A stretch of 12,625 bases of DNA, taken from an uncultured Clostridia bacterium (lineage in GTDB: Bacteria; Bacillota; Clostridia; Peptostreptococcales; Anaerovoracaceae). The translations under genes were made by a program, and so were the position numbers. Within the stretch, counting starts at the first letter, position 1; every line of letters starts with the position of its first letter. Below the pieces are notes generated by a model. It searched no databases and had not been told where the DNA came from. It was given only the letters and a program-made list of their open reading frames with translations. This document shows positions 1 to 6,852 of the stretch, piece by piece. The stretch is taken from the NCBI GenBank assembly GCA_946541285.1, contig CAMNJG010000026.1:1-12625 (forward strand), in the 5' to 3' direction.

Positions 1-1
1 T

Positions 2-88
2 GCATGGTTTCTTTTCGTTGAAAAACCATGCGGAATGCAGGCATATATTTCGACAGCCTGCATCATCAACTCCGATGGGGAGTTGATG
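2..88. repeat. Three tandem perfect hairpins
   Basis: Three perfect inverted repeats stand end to end. GCATGGTTT (2-10) pairs with AAACCATGC (23-31). ATGCAGGC (35-42) pairs with GCCTGCAT (56-63). CATCAACTCC (64-73) pairs with GGAGTTGATG (79-88). The gaps between hairpins are 3 and 0 bases. The last hairpin is not followed by a clean T tract on either strand, so it is not an obvious terminator. It could be the end of a structured RNA, a REP-like intergenic repeat or the 3' region of a gene left of the window. No known RNA family is recognised. Confidence 0.6.
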
Positions 89-133
89 AGCAGACATTAC
101 TTATTATTTTAACATCTGTTTTCATGGAAGTCC

Positions 134-198
134 AAAAAAAAGAAATACCCCGCTTCCGCTCTGTTTCCTGATTTTCAGGTCTCAGAAGCGAAGCGGGG
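134..198 (-). terminator. Rho-independent terminator of the transglutaminase gene
   Basis: CCCCGCTTC (148-156) pairs with GAAGCGGGG (190-198), and the stem extends by three more pairs past a one-base bulge. Read on the minus strand, the stem is followed by a T-rich tract (145 down to 134), as expected for intrinsic termination about 95 bases after the stop codon at 291. On the plus strand the hairpin is followed only by TTT, so termination in that direction would be weak. Confidence 0.85.
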
Positions 199-290
199 TT
201 TCTGGCTCTCAGTAATGATATCGTCTCTCATGTTTTCCATCTCTGCCTTTTATTTGTCTCATTGTGTTTACGGATTGTGTGTTCATCATG

Positions 291-1739
291 TTATCGCAGG
301 TAATTGATCGTGATCCTTCCATTCCAGTTGTCCACGCTGCTTTCCCACTGGAGCTGACAGCCAATCAGGGGGAAAAGGTGACGGGCCGGAACCATGATTT
401 GTCCCGCGATGATCTGCGGCGGAAGATCGAACAGATAGCCTTTTCCATTGATATAGTATTTTCTGGAGTTTATCTGCAATTCTACCGTATAGCCATTAAG
501 ATAACAGGTTACTCTGGAACTGGCCAGCGGATTGTCCTGGCAGTAAACAGAACCACCCATTTCTTCAATCACCGCGCGGAGAGGAACCATCGTCCGTCCT
601 TTTTTCATAAATGGTACGGAACCGGACGAATCAAATTTCTTCCATTCCGAACCGTTCCACAGCATCGGATAGTTAAGATACAGGTACATGCTGTCAAAAT
701 GACTGTTATTGACGACAGCATGGTCAATCGCGAACAATTCCTGAGAAATGTCAAAATACCGGTAAGAAGACAGACCACTGTTTGTGACCTGACCGTATTC
801 ATAGGCATTTACGCTGTCCCAGGTGGGATCCATGATCGCCCAGTGCTCATCAATATAGGCTTCGACCCAGGCGTGATTGGATTCAAACGGACTGCCGTCA
901 TAGACTCCCTGAGGCCAGGTATCTCCTTCGGTAATACCCAGCGCGTATCCGTCAATCATTTTTGCGGGAATTCCGGCAGCGCGCAGAAGCGCGATCGTCA
1001 GATTCGCGTAGCCTTCACATACGCTCAGCCTGCTGTTTAATACACCGGCAGCGGAAAAATCATGATAGTTTTTCCGGTGGTTCACAGCGTCATAGTCATA
1101 AAAGATATTGTTGCATACCCAGTTATAGATGGCCAGTGCCTTGTAATACGGGTCTCGATACCCTTCTGTGATCGCTTCCGACATTTCGGTAATGACCGGA
1201 TCTTCACTCTGAATACAGGCTGTCGGCTGAAGGTAGAATGTAAGTGCTTCCACATCGGTTCGTTCTTCCGCTGCCTTTCTCAGATTTCCCTCAAGCGCGG
1301 GAGAACGGGAAAATTTCCACACATCGTTTTCCCTTGTCATCATCAGACTGTCCCAGAGGTCTGATTCATAGACAGCATACCTCCTGGAAGAATGATACAG
1401 GTATACGCTGTAGGGTCCTTCTGAAAGAGAATGAAGAAAAAAGGCTGCTTTGCCGTTATGATTGCCTGAAGAGACTTCCCGGAATACATCCTTTTCATTA
1501 CTGTCCTTCAGGAGCAGCATGATATAGTTGTAATCTTCGGTTTCCGGGATCCCATATACCGTCAGTTCATCGCCGGAGATCGTGATGCCATTTGGAAAGT
1601 ACGGTGATCTGTTCAGTTTGAAATGTGTATCCGCGAACACCAGACTTCTTTCTGCTCTGGCTGTCATGAGCAGGACAAATAAAAGAATCAGCGCAAAGAT
1701 TTTCCTGGAAACCTCCCGGTTCGCAGATGCTGCGTACAT
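291..1739 (-). CDS. Secreted transglutaminase-like protein with copper-amine-oxidase-N-like domain
   Basis: An extracytoplasmic protein of 482 residues. Residues 13-26 form a hydrophobic signal segment after a basic start, with a likely signal peptidase site after A-R-A (residue 29). A transglutaminase-core fold lies at about 195-310. Its triad is visible: Cys241 in SVCEGYANL, His289 in NHAWVEAY and Asp304 in MDPTWDS. The C-terminal domain (about 375-480) has the paired VPLRAV..MGG and VPARHLFPLIG motifs of the copper amine oxidase N-terminal-like domain, a common wall-associated module in Bacillota. The family can act as protein cross-linkers or as cysteine proteases/hydrolases, so the reaction is not fixed by sequence. 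The start at 1739 is supported by AAAGGAGGAG at 1744-1753. The gene stands alone, with its own terminator and a separate terminator upstream. A cell-envelope role is inferred. Confidence 0.88.
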   Translation of the reverse strand: MYAASANREVSRKIFALILLFVLLMTARAERSLVFADTHFKLNRSPYFPNGITISGDELTVYGIPETEDYNYIMLLLKDSNEKDVFREVSSGNHNGKAAFFLHSLSEGPYSVYLYHSSRRYAVYESDLWDSLMMTRENDVWKFSRSPALEGNLRKAAEERTDVEALTFYLQPTACIQSEDPVITEMSEAITEGYRDPYYKALAIYNWVCNNIFYDYDAVNHRKNYHDFSAAGVLNSRLSVCEGYANLTIALLRAAGIPAKMIDGYALGITEGDTWPQGVYDGSPFESNHAWVEAYIDEHWAIMDPTWDSVNAYEYGQVTNSGLSSYRYFDISQELFAIDHAVVNNSHFDSMYLYLNYPMLWNGSEWKKFDSSGSVPFMKKGRTMVPLRAVIEEMGGSVYCQDNPLASSRVTCYLNGYTVELQINSRKYYINGKGYLFDLPPQIIAGQIMVPARHLFPLIGCQLQWESSVDNWNGRITINYLR

Positions 1740-1779
1740 GTATCTCCTCCTTTCATTCTGATTAAAAGAAGAAAACGGT

Positions 1780-1807
1780 TTTCAGGATATTTTTGCCAGC
1801 CCTGAAA
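1780..1807 (-). other. Leader hairpin of the transglutaminase gene
   Basis: TTTCAGG (1780-1786) and CCTGAAA (1801-1807) form a perfect 7-bp inverted repeat with a 14-base loop, about 40 bases upstream of the start codon in the presumed 5' leader. It could be an mRNA-stabilising hairpin or an operator; nothing decides between them. Confidence 0.35.
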
Positions 1808-1880
1808 TCATACGGACTTCACAGGTTCACGTAAATCCTGCTAATATTTTATCACATCATAGCGGTAAATTGTTCTGAGA

Positions 1881-1908
1881 TTTATACAATTTATGAAAAA
1901 TTTTTGAA
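1881..1908 (-). promoter_or_regulatory. Candidate sigma-A promoter for the transglutaminase gene
   Basis: On the minus strand TTCAAA (1903-1908) is followed after 16 bases by TATAAA (1881-1886), in a very AT-rich stretch between the upstream terminator and the gene. It would give a leader of about 135 bases. A second possible -10 (TAAAAT, near 1851) lacks a good -35. Assigned by eye only. Confidence 0.4.
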
Positions 1909-1971
1909 GGCTGGTAGAAATGATATAAAGGAATCTGCTCCGTTCAGGAAAATACCATTAAATCAGAGTCG

Positions 1972-2013
1972 AAAAGAAGCCGCCAGCCCGGAACATGGCT
2001 GACAGCTTCTTTT
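1972..2013. terminator. Bidirectional terminator at the end of the oxidase operon
   Basis: AAAAGAAGC (1972-1980) pairs with GCTTCTTTT (2005-2013), and CAGCC (1984-1988) pairs with GGCTG (1997-2001) across a small internal loop. Both strands end in a short T run. On the minus strand it lies about 110 bases beyond the stop codon at 2121 and should end the three-gene oxidase transcript. The bases between (2014-2120) contain only weak short hairpins. Confidence 0.75.
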
Positions 2014-2120
2014 CCACGGTTTCCGGTGGCACGGTAACCTGAGAGTCCAGGTCCTCGGATCTCCGCAATGCTTCGTGCTCCCGGATGAAAAAGTGTTAAG
2101 AGAGAACTGAAAATGACATT

Positions 2121-3743
2121 TTATTTATCCTTCCAGCGTTCCGGGTACGGAAGGTCTTCCGGAGGATCCCAGGTACAGACTTCTTTCATCCACGGGGAAC
2201 GTCTGACAAATTCATCATGCGCCAGTGGCACCGGCGGGTGGCACATCCATTCAGGATCAAATTCCTCCTTGAGCTTCAGGATCCATTCATGATAATTCGG
2301 ACCGTACTTCGGACCGGTCAGCATCATCGGCTGATGCGCGCTCAGCAGCGAAGTATAGTATCCGTTTTCAATATTCATCTTGGAGGTTTCCACATAGAAC
2401 TGGTCGACACCGGACGTATCTTCACGCTGATCCCAGTACATCAGGAATTCGAAGTAACCGAGATGTCCCATTTCGCAGCCCTGGAACCATCCAAGATCCT
2501 TGAAGTCCGGCATCAGAGGAGGTGTGTAGCGATCCTTCAGTTCCATATAGCTGACTCCCTGCTTAAAGGCCTGCGTATAGGAGTCCATGATGTAATCAAC
2601 AGAAACATAGGAACCGGTCATCAGCCACATTCCCGCAGAGTCGGCATTTTTGAACCAGGATTCATCGGACGGTTTGGTCCTGCGCTCGATTCCCCCCAGT
2701 TCTTCCATGATATCGCTGAGGACCCGGTAATCATAATCAAACTGTTCTTCGGAAGTGTAACCGATCAGCATGATTCTGACGATACAGAAGTTTTTCACGG
2801 ATTCTTCTGTTTCCTTCAGCCAGATCCGCCAGAAATCCTCTTTGTCTTCCGCCTTCGCGATCGCTCTCCAGAACAGAGGGACTTTCGTAATGGCACCGCC
2901 GACTTCCGCATTCCCCAGTTCGATATGTGCTTTCTGGATCGATTCCAGGTCTGGCATGGTGAAATTGAGCCATTTCACCCGTTTCTCCGGCAGTTTCAGC
3001 GAAGTATCCGGGGAGATCCCCTGTGGCTCCGGTGTCACCGGCTGGAACGGCAGCGTTTTGATCGCCATCTTTGTGCAGATTCCCAGACATCCCAGCAGAC
3101 CGGTATAACCCCTGAGAATTCCGCGCAGATCCGGACCGATACCTTCACCCCAGAACGGATCTTCCCCATCGGAAAGAGAACCCATCCGGAGGATTTCACC
3201 ATCCGGCATCACCATCTCCAGACCCAGGATCCTTCTCTGCGGAAGCCCGATCCGGTAACTTAATGGGGACCAGCCATCGTTCAGAAGGTTGGCAACCGCA
3301 GAGGTCTGCGCGCCACCGCCACCGACGACAACGTATGCGCCATGTTCCATGCAGATCTGCTGAATCTGGGAATAGATTACACCCGGCTCTACAACGATGT
3401 AATAATGTTTCGCGTCGATCTCAAATCCCCGCATCCGTTTCAGATCAATGATCAGCGCACTGTCGACATGAGGATGGGAGCGAGGTCCGTAAAAACCGGT
3501 AGAATACGGTACATACGGAACACCATACCTGGCGCAGACTTTCATGATCTGCTGGATCTGTTCCGTGGTATCCGGCATGACAATCGCGCCCGGCAGTTTT
3601 GTCATGACCCGGTCATAGCCGGTTCCGTTTTCATAACCGCCCGGGCCGGAACGGTAACCGATACAGTCCGCCGGATCATCAGTGATATTTGAATCTCCGA
3701 CAATGGTCCGGATGATTTCATAAGCGTCTTTCTGAATACTCAT
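2121..3743 (-). CDS. FAD-linked oxidase/dehydrogenase, second flavoprotein of the operon
   Basis: A 540-residue flavoprotein of the vanillyl-alcohol-oxidase/PCMH fold (FAD_binding_4 type, as in GlcD and 4-cresol dehydrogenase). The FAD-binding domain covers about 48-232: AIVMPDTTEQIQQIM (about 53-67), the loop VPYSTGFYGPR (78-88), IIDLKRM (98-104), EPGVIYSQI (119-127), GGGGAQTSAVANLL (141-154) and GYTGLLGCLGICTKM (212-226). The rest is a substrate-cap domain ending in FDPEWMCHPP, a diverged form of the usual FDPxxIMNPG. The glycine-rich loop differs from the common GGGTGLSGG. It is the last gene of a three-gene operon: its ATG overlaps the stop of the Fe-S gene by four bases (ATGA), and GGAAGGAGG lies just upstream. 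It probably passes electrons to that Fe-S protein. The substrate is unknown; a hydroxy acid or hydroxylated aromatic is inferred from family and context. Confidence 0.85.
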   Translation of the reverse strand: MSIQKDAYEIIRTIVGDSNITDDPADCIGYRSGPGGYENGTGYDRVMTKLPGAIVMPDTTEQIQQIMKVCARYGVPYVPYSTGFYGPRSHPHVDSALIIDLKRMRGFEIDAKHYYIVVEPGVIYSQIQQICMEHGAYVVVGGGGAQTSAVANLLNDGWSPLSYRIGLPQRRILGLEMVMPDGEILRMGSLSDGEDPFWGEGIGPDLRGILRGYTGLLGCLGICTKMAIKTLPFQPVTPEPQGISPDTSLKLPEKRVKWLNFTMPDLESIQKAHIELGNAEVGGAITKVPLFWRAIAKAEDKEDFWRIWLKETEESVKNFCIVRIMLIGYTSEEQFDYDYRVLSDIMEELGGIERRTKPSDESWFKNADSAGMWLMTGSYVSVDYIMDSYTQAFKQGVSYMELKDRYTPPLMPDFKDLGWFQGCEMGHLGYFEFLMYWDQREDTSGVDQFYVETSKMNIENGYYTSLLSAHQPMMLTGPKYGPNYHEWILKLKEEFDPEWMCHPPVPLAHDEFVRRSPWMKEVCTWDPPEDLPYPERWKDK

Positions 3744-5083
3744 ACGGTGCCTCCTTCCTGTCCTGCAGCTTTCAGGAGAATCTGCGCGATATCCGCGATT
3801 TCGAAAGGATCTTCTTCCGGTTTGACACTGTCAAAATTGCTGACGCACCACGGACATGCTGTCACCAGAACCTCCGCTCCGGTAGATTCCGCTTCACGGA
3901 GACGTTCTGTTGCGCTGAAAGCGGACAGCTCCGGAAAATCAAACGATGTGCCTCTTCCTCCCGCGCAGCAGAGAGCGTTTTCGCGGGTTCTCTGCATTTC
4001 CTTTAATTCCAGGCCGGGAATATTCTCCAGAAGTTCCCGGGTAATCTGATACAGTCCCTGGCGTCCTCTTCTGCGTGTCAGGCCCGGCTCGATCGTCCCC
4101 ATCCAGCCACGTTCGCCTTCATACGGTTCCCAGTCATCACAGAGTCTGGAAACCCCACAGGAATCATGATAGGTAATCTGGAGATTCACCGGATTCCGCA
4201 GAGAGAGTTTTCCTTCCTGCCACGCGTCATGAGCTGCTTCGATGATGTGTTTTACCTCAAATCCCAGATCCGCTGTACGGATTTTCAGCAGTTTTGGATA
4301 ATCCACTTTCCACATACGGTAGCATTCCGCGCAGGATACAACCAGCGTCTTCGCTCCGGTATTCCGCATTTTTTCGACATTTTTCATGGCGATTTCTCTG
4401 GCTGCAGCGATATCACCGACAGAGAAAGCGACATTTCCGCAGCAGGATTCTTCCGGAAGGAGCATGAAATCAATTCCTGACCGGTTCAGAAGCATCGCTG
4501 TACTCTGTGCCAGTTCTTTTTTCTGGTATGAAGAAAGACATCCCGGAAAATACACGGTATCCGCTTTTTCAGCAACCCGGATCTCCTCTGTCATCCAGCT
4601 GTGGCGTGATGCGGAAGCTCCATAGATATTGCCTGTTTCCCGGATATTCGCGATGACTTTTTTCTGTCCGGGCATCGGGCCGGCTCCGTCCTGAACTGCT
4701 TTTACCCTTAATGCTTCCAGTGTCAGACCGGTTTCCAGATCCAGGTTTCGTTTACATCCGACGTCACAGGCTCCACACAGCGGATCTGCGTAGATCAGCT
4801 CCAGCAGATGGTCGGACCATTCCAATTCGCCGTTCAACAGATGAAGGCCGATGCGCATCTTTCCGAAAGCACCGTAAGAATCAAATTCTTTCCAGAGATT
4901 ACTCGGACAGCGTACCGCGTTTTCCATCCCCGGCATATAGGTATGATCAACCCAGTAACAGCCTTTGCACTTAATGCAATGCTGCATATCATATTCAAAA
5001 TTCGACAGATCTTCTATGTCCAGCGCGAAAGGCGTTTTCGGAGTGTCAAATCTGTCCTGATGGATTTTGTCGATAACAGACAT
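3740..5083 (-). CDS. (Fe-S)-binding protein with two CCG domains (GlpC/GlcF/HdrD-like)
   Basis: An electron-transfer protein of 447 residues. The N-terminal half carries an iron-sulphur motif C36xxC39xxC42 with C59-P, then a second, unusual set C103xxC106xxxC110. The C-terminal half has two cysteine-rich CCG domains of the HdrB/GlpC/GlcF type: FPGC, ESCCGN and SCAECY in the first; HDSCGVSR, ALCCAGGRG and CPWC in the second. Such proteins take electrons from a flavoprotein dehydrogenase and pass them to quinone, ETF or heterodisulphide-like partners. The longest frame begins at a TTG at 5107, but GGGGAGG at 5092-5098 sits 8 bases before ATG 5083, so 5083 is chosen. The gene is 14 bases after the first flavoprotein and overlaps the second by 4 bases. 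This points to translational coupling and probably one complex. The N-terminal second cluster appears to lack a canonical cysteine. Confidence 0.88.
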   Translation of the reverse strand: MSVIDKIHQDRFDTPKTPFALDIEDLSNFEYDMQHCIKCKGCYWVDHTYMPGMENAVRCPSNLWKEFDSYGAFGKMRIGLHLLNGELEWSDHLLELIYADPLCGACDVGCKRNLDLETGLTLEALRVKAVQDGAGPMPGQKKVIANIRETGNIYGASASRHSWMTEEIRVAEKADTVYFPGCLSSYQKKELAQSTAMLLNRSGIDFMLLPEESCCGNVAFSVGDIAAAREIAMKNVEKMRNTGAKTLVVSCAECYRMWKVDYPKLLKIRTADLGFEVKHIIEAAHDAWQEGKLSLRNPVNLQITYHDSCGVSRLCDDWEPYEGERGWMGTIEPGLTRRRGRQGLYQITRELLENIPGLELKEMQRTRENALCCAGGRGTSFDFPELSAFSATERLREAESTGAEVLVTACPWCVSNFDSVKPEEDPFEIADIAQILLKAAGQEGGTV

Positions 5084-5097
5084 GTTCTGTACCTCCC

Positions 5098-6552
5098 CTA
5101 AAAGCAAAGATTTCCCGGATTCATGATATTCTCCGGATCGAAGATGTTCTTGACCCTTTTCAGTGCGGAACGATATCCTGCCGCGCCGTCATAGAGATAC
5201 TCCGCCAGACGGCCGTACGGTCTGGTAAAATATCCACCCTGCTCCCGGCAGAGCTTCGCTGTCTGGAATGACAACTCATCGACCTGACGACAGGCTTCCG
5301 GATTGAAACGATTATAATGGAAGGAAAACTGTACCTGGCATGCCCGGTTATGTTCAATCGGCTGAAGATAGGCGCCCAGCTGGCGGCAGTCAAACCCGCT
5401 GCCTTCCAGGAATGCTTTTACAGTATCGACAAAGTATTCTGCCTTTTCCGGTTTGGTTATGAAGAAAAGATCCTGACATCCCGAATCTCCATAGTATTTC
5501 CAGTAAACAGATTCATTCTGCCACGGCTGACGGAGTATCCGGAGCATCCGGCGGTCCGCACCCCGGATTCCCTTCAGTCCTGTAGAAAGGCGGATATCCG
5601 GGAATTCACTCTGGATCACATCCTGAAGGAAATGATCCTCATAGGCGATTTTTTCCTCAGGACGGCGGAGCAGTCCGCTGACGACCAGGACCAGTGTCCA
5701 CTCCGGTACGATCTTCAGATTGCTTTCATATTCCTCAGGAGAATCCGCCAGCAATTCTGCCAGATCTCTCCGGTTCAGGATGACGCACTCCTGACCGATC
5801 CGTCTTGGGAGAATCCGGTAGAGGAAATCCATGCCGTAATCGATCGACTGCAGAGGCGCGAAATAAACTTTGTCAATTTTTGGGATACTCTGAATTTTCA
5901 GGCTCATCCAGGTGACGATTCCAAAGGTACCCTGCGCATTCTGCAGAAGACGGTAAAAATCCAGACCGGGACCTGCCGGGTTGGCACCACGGGCCGGCGT
6001 ATTCGGATATCCGTGGACACTCGCGGATCCGGTACGGAAAATATCGCCATTCGGGAAAACCACTTCAACTGACTGCATCGGTTCCCCGTAATCGTATACG
6101 GTGCTGGTTGTCACCTCTCTCTCCAGATGATCGGTTGCTACCGAACGGTTTCCCCATGGAGCCAGCGGCATGATCACACGCATTCCTTTTTCCGCCAGCG
6201 CTTCTGTCAGCTGCTTCCATGTGACCCCTGCGTCAAATCGGACACACCGGTTGACAAGATCGATTTCATGAATCTGATTCATCCGTTTCAGATCGACAAT
6301 GACACCGCCCTGTTTGGGAATCGATGATCCGTAGAGATGTACGGCAGAACTCACCGGAACAACCGGCAGATGATTTTCTCCACAGTATTTGACGATCCGG
6401 CTGACTTCCTCAGCGTTTGCCGGACAGACTGCGGCCTGTGCCCATCCTTCCGGCACCAGGCTCAAATCAGACAGATACGGCTTCAGCTGCTCCGGTTCTG
6501 ACAGTACATTTGCCATACCCGATATGGCCGCGAGATCTCTGATCAGTTCCAT
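5098..6552 (-). CDS. FAD-binding oxidoreductase (GlcD-like), first gene of the operon
   Basis: A 484-residue flavoprotein with a PCMH-type FAD domain at about 37-222: AVCPANAEEVSRIVKYC, VVPVSSAVHLYGSS (64-77), VIVDLKRMNQI (84-94), DAGVTWKQL (107-115) and QNAQGTFGIVTWMSLKI (204-220). It ends with the classic FAD-linked oxidase C-terminal signature FDPENIMNPG. The family oxidises 2-hydroxyacids, aldonolactones, alkylglycerones or phenolic alcohols. Subfamily and substrate are not clear. A longer frame starts at 6576, but that ATG has no ribosome binding site. GGGAGG (6561-6566) lies 8 bases before ATG 6552, so the shorter start is used. In the FAD loop the usual glycines are replaced and a histidine (His72) is present. 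It heads the operon directly downstream of the MerR-type promoter. Its sequence differs clearly from the 540-residue partner, so the two are not a recent duplication. Confidence 0.87.
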   Translation of the reverse strand: MELIRDLAAISGMANVLSEPEQLKPYLSDLSLVPEGWAQAAVCPANAEEVSRIVKYCGENHLPVVPVSSAVHLYGSSIPKQGGVIVDLKRMNQIHEIDLVNRCVRFDAGVTWKQLTEALAEKGMRVIMPLAPWGNRSVATDHLEREVTTSTVYDYGEPMQSVEVVFPNGDIFRTGSASVHGYPNTPARGANPAGPGLDFYRLLQNAQGTFGIVTWMSLKIQSIPKIDKVYFAPLQSIDYGMDFLYRILPRRIGQECVILNRRDLAELLADSPEEYESNLKIVPEWTLVLVVSGLLRRPEEKIAYEDHFLQDVIQSEFPDIRLSTGLKGIRGADRRMLRILRQPWQNESVYWKYYGDSGCQDLFFITKPEKAEYFVDTVKAFLEGSGFDCRQLGAYLQPIEHNRACQVQFSFHYNRFNPEACRQVDELSFQTAKLCREQGGYFTRPYGRLAEYLYDGAAGYRSALKRVKNIFDPENIMNPGNLCF

Positions 6553-6587
6553 ATCCTGTTCCTCCCTCATGTTCATTTTTTATACTA

Positions 6588-6705
6588 AGGAACTGTACTT
6601 TAATAACTTGCACAATTTATTTTCAGACAGTTCCTGATCTTCGCGTAAAAAGTTCCGTAACGAAGATGCTTCCAACTGCTGCTGAAGATTCTTTCTGCAG
6701 CAGTT
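6588..6705 (-). other. Structured 5' leader of the oxidase operon
   Basis: Two perfect 9-bp inverted repeats lie between the MerR-type promoter and the first oxidase gene. AACTGCTGC (6674-6682) pairs with GCAGCAGTT (6697-6705). AGGAACTGT (6588-6596) pairs with ACAGTTCCT (6627-6635). The hexamer AGTTCC or its complement appears four times (about 6589, 6629, 6651 and 6703). The leader is about 165 bases from the expected transcription start to ATG 6552. It could be an RNA regulatory leader or carry a second protein binding site. No riboswitch family is recognised and no terminator-like T tract follows either hairpin on the minus strand. Confidence 0.45.
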
Positions 6706-6726
6706 CCGTTCTTTTGCTGTGACATC

Positions 6727-6757
6727 ATTCTGATGCCTCTACCTGATAGAGAGTCAA
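6727..6757 (-). promoter_or_regulatory. MerR-family-type promoter and operator of the oxidase operon
   Basis: On the minus strand a -35 box TTGACT (6752-6757) is separated by exactly 19 bases from CAGAAT (6727-6732). The spacer holds a perfect dyad CTCTA-TCAGG-TAGAG (6737-6751). An over-long 19-bp spacer carrying a dyad, with TTGACT flowing into CTCT, is the hallmark of promoters activated by MerR-family regulators such as BmrR, which untwist the DNA. The MerR-family gene ends about 95 bases upstream, with its terminator in between. Regulation of the oxidase operon by that protein is therefore strongly implied. The -10 matches consensus at four of six bases, in keeping with activator dependence. 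Confidence 0.8.
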
Positions 6758-6780
6758 GGCCGATTTCAGTTTTTTTCATT

Positions 6781-6813
6781 AAAAGAAAAAAGCTGTCGCG
6801 TGTGCAACAGCTT
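6781..6813 (-). terminator. Rho-independent terminator after the MerR gene
   Basis: AAGCTGT (6790-6796) pairs with ACAGCTT (6807-6813). On the minus strand the stem runs straight into TTTTTTCTTTT (6791 down to 6781). It lies 40 bases after the MerR stop codon and separates that transcript from the oxidase promoter. Confidence 0.85.
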
Positions 6814-6852
6814 CCATAGTTCAGATACTGATATATAATGTAGCTTTTTGAA

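Noticed and set aside
264..1040. Long plus-strand reading frame of 258 codons opposite the transglutaminase gene.
   Set aside because: It is antisense to a gene with intact catalytic motifs, signal peptide and ribosome binding site. Its translation is rich in Arg, His and Ile with no recognisable family.
2014..2095. T-box-like string (CCGGTGGCACGGTAACC) and a short minus-strand reading frame of about 40 codons.
   Set aside because: The string deviates from the T-box core, there is no plus-strand gene after it, and no specifier stem is visible. The short frame has no start codon with a ribosome binding site and runs through the terminator at 1972-2013.
2217..3263. Plus-strand reading frame of 348 codons opposite the second oxidase gene.
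   Set aside because: It is a shadow of the coding strand: it has no ribosome binding site or domain, and its composition mirrors the complementary frame.
5084..5107. TTG start eight codons upstream for the Fe-S protein.
   Set aside because: The frame from 5107 encodes the ribosome binding site itself (GGGGAGG at 5092-5098), which is correctly placed for ATG 5083.
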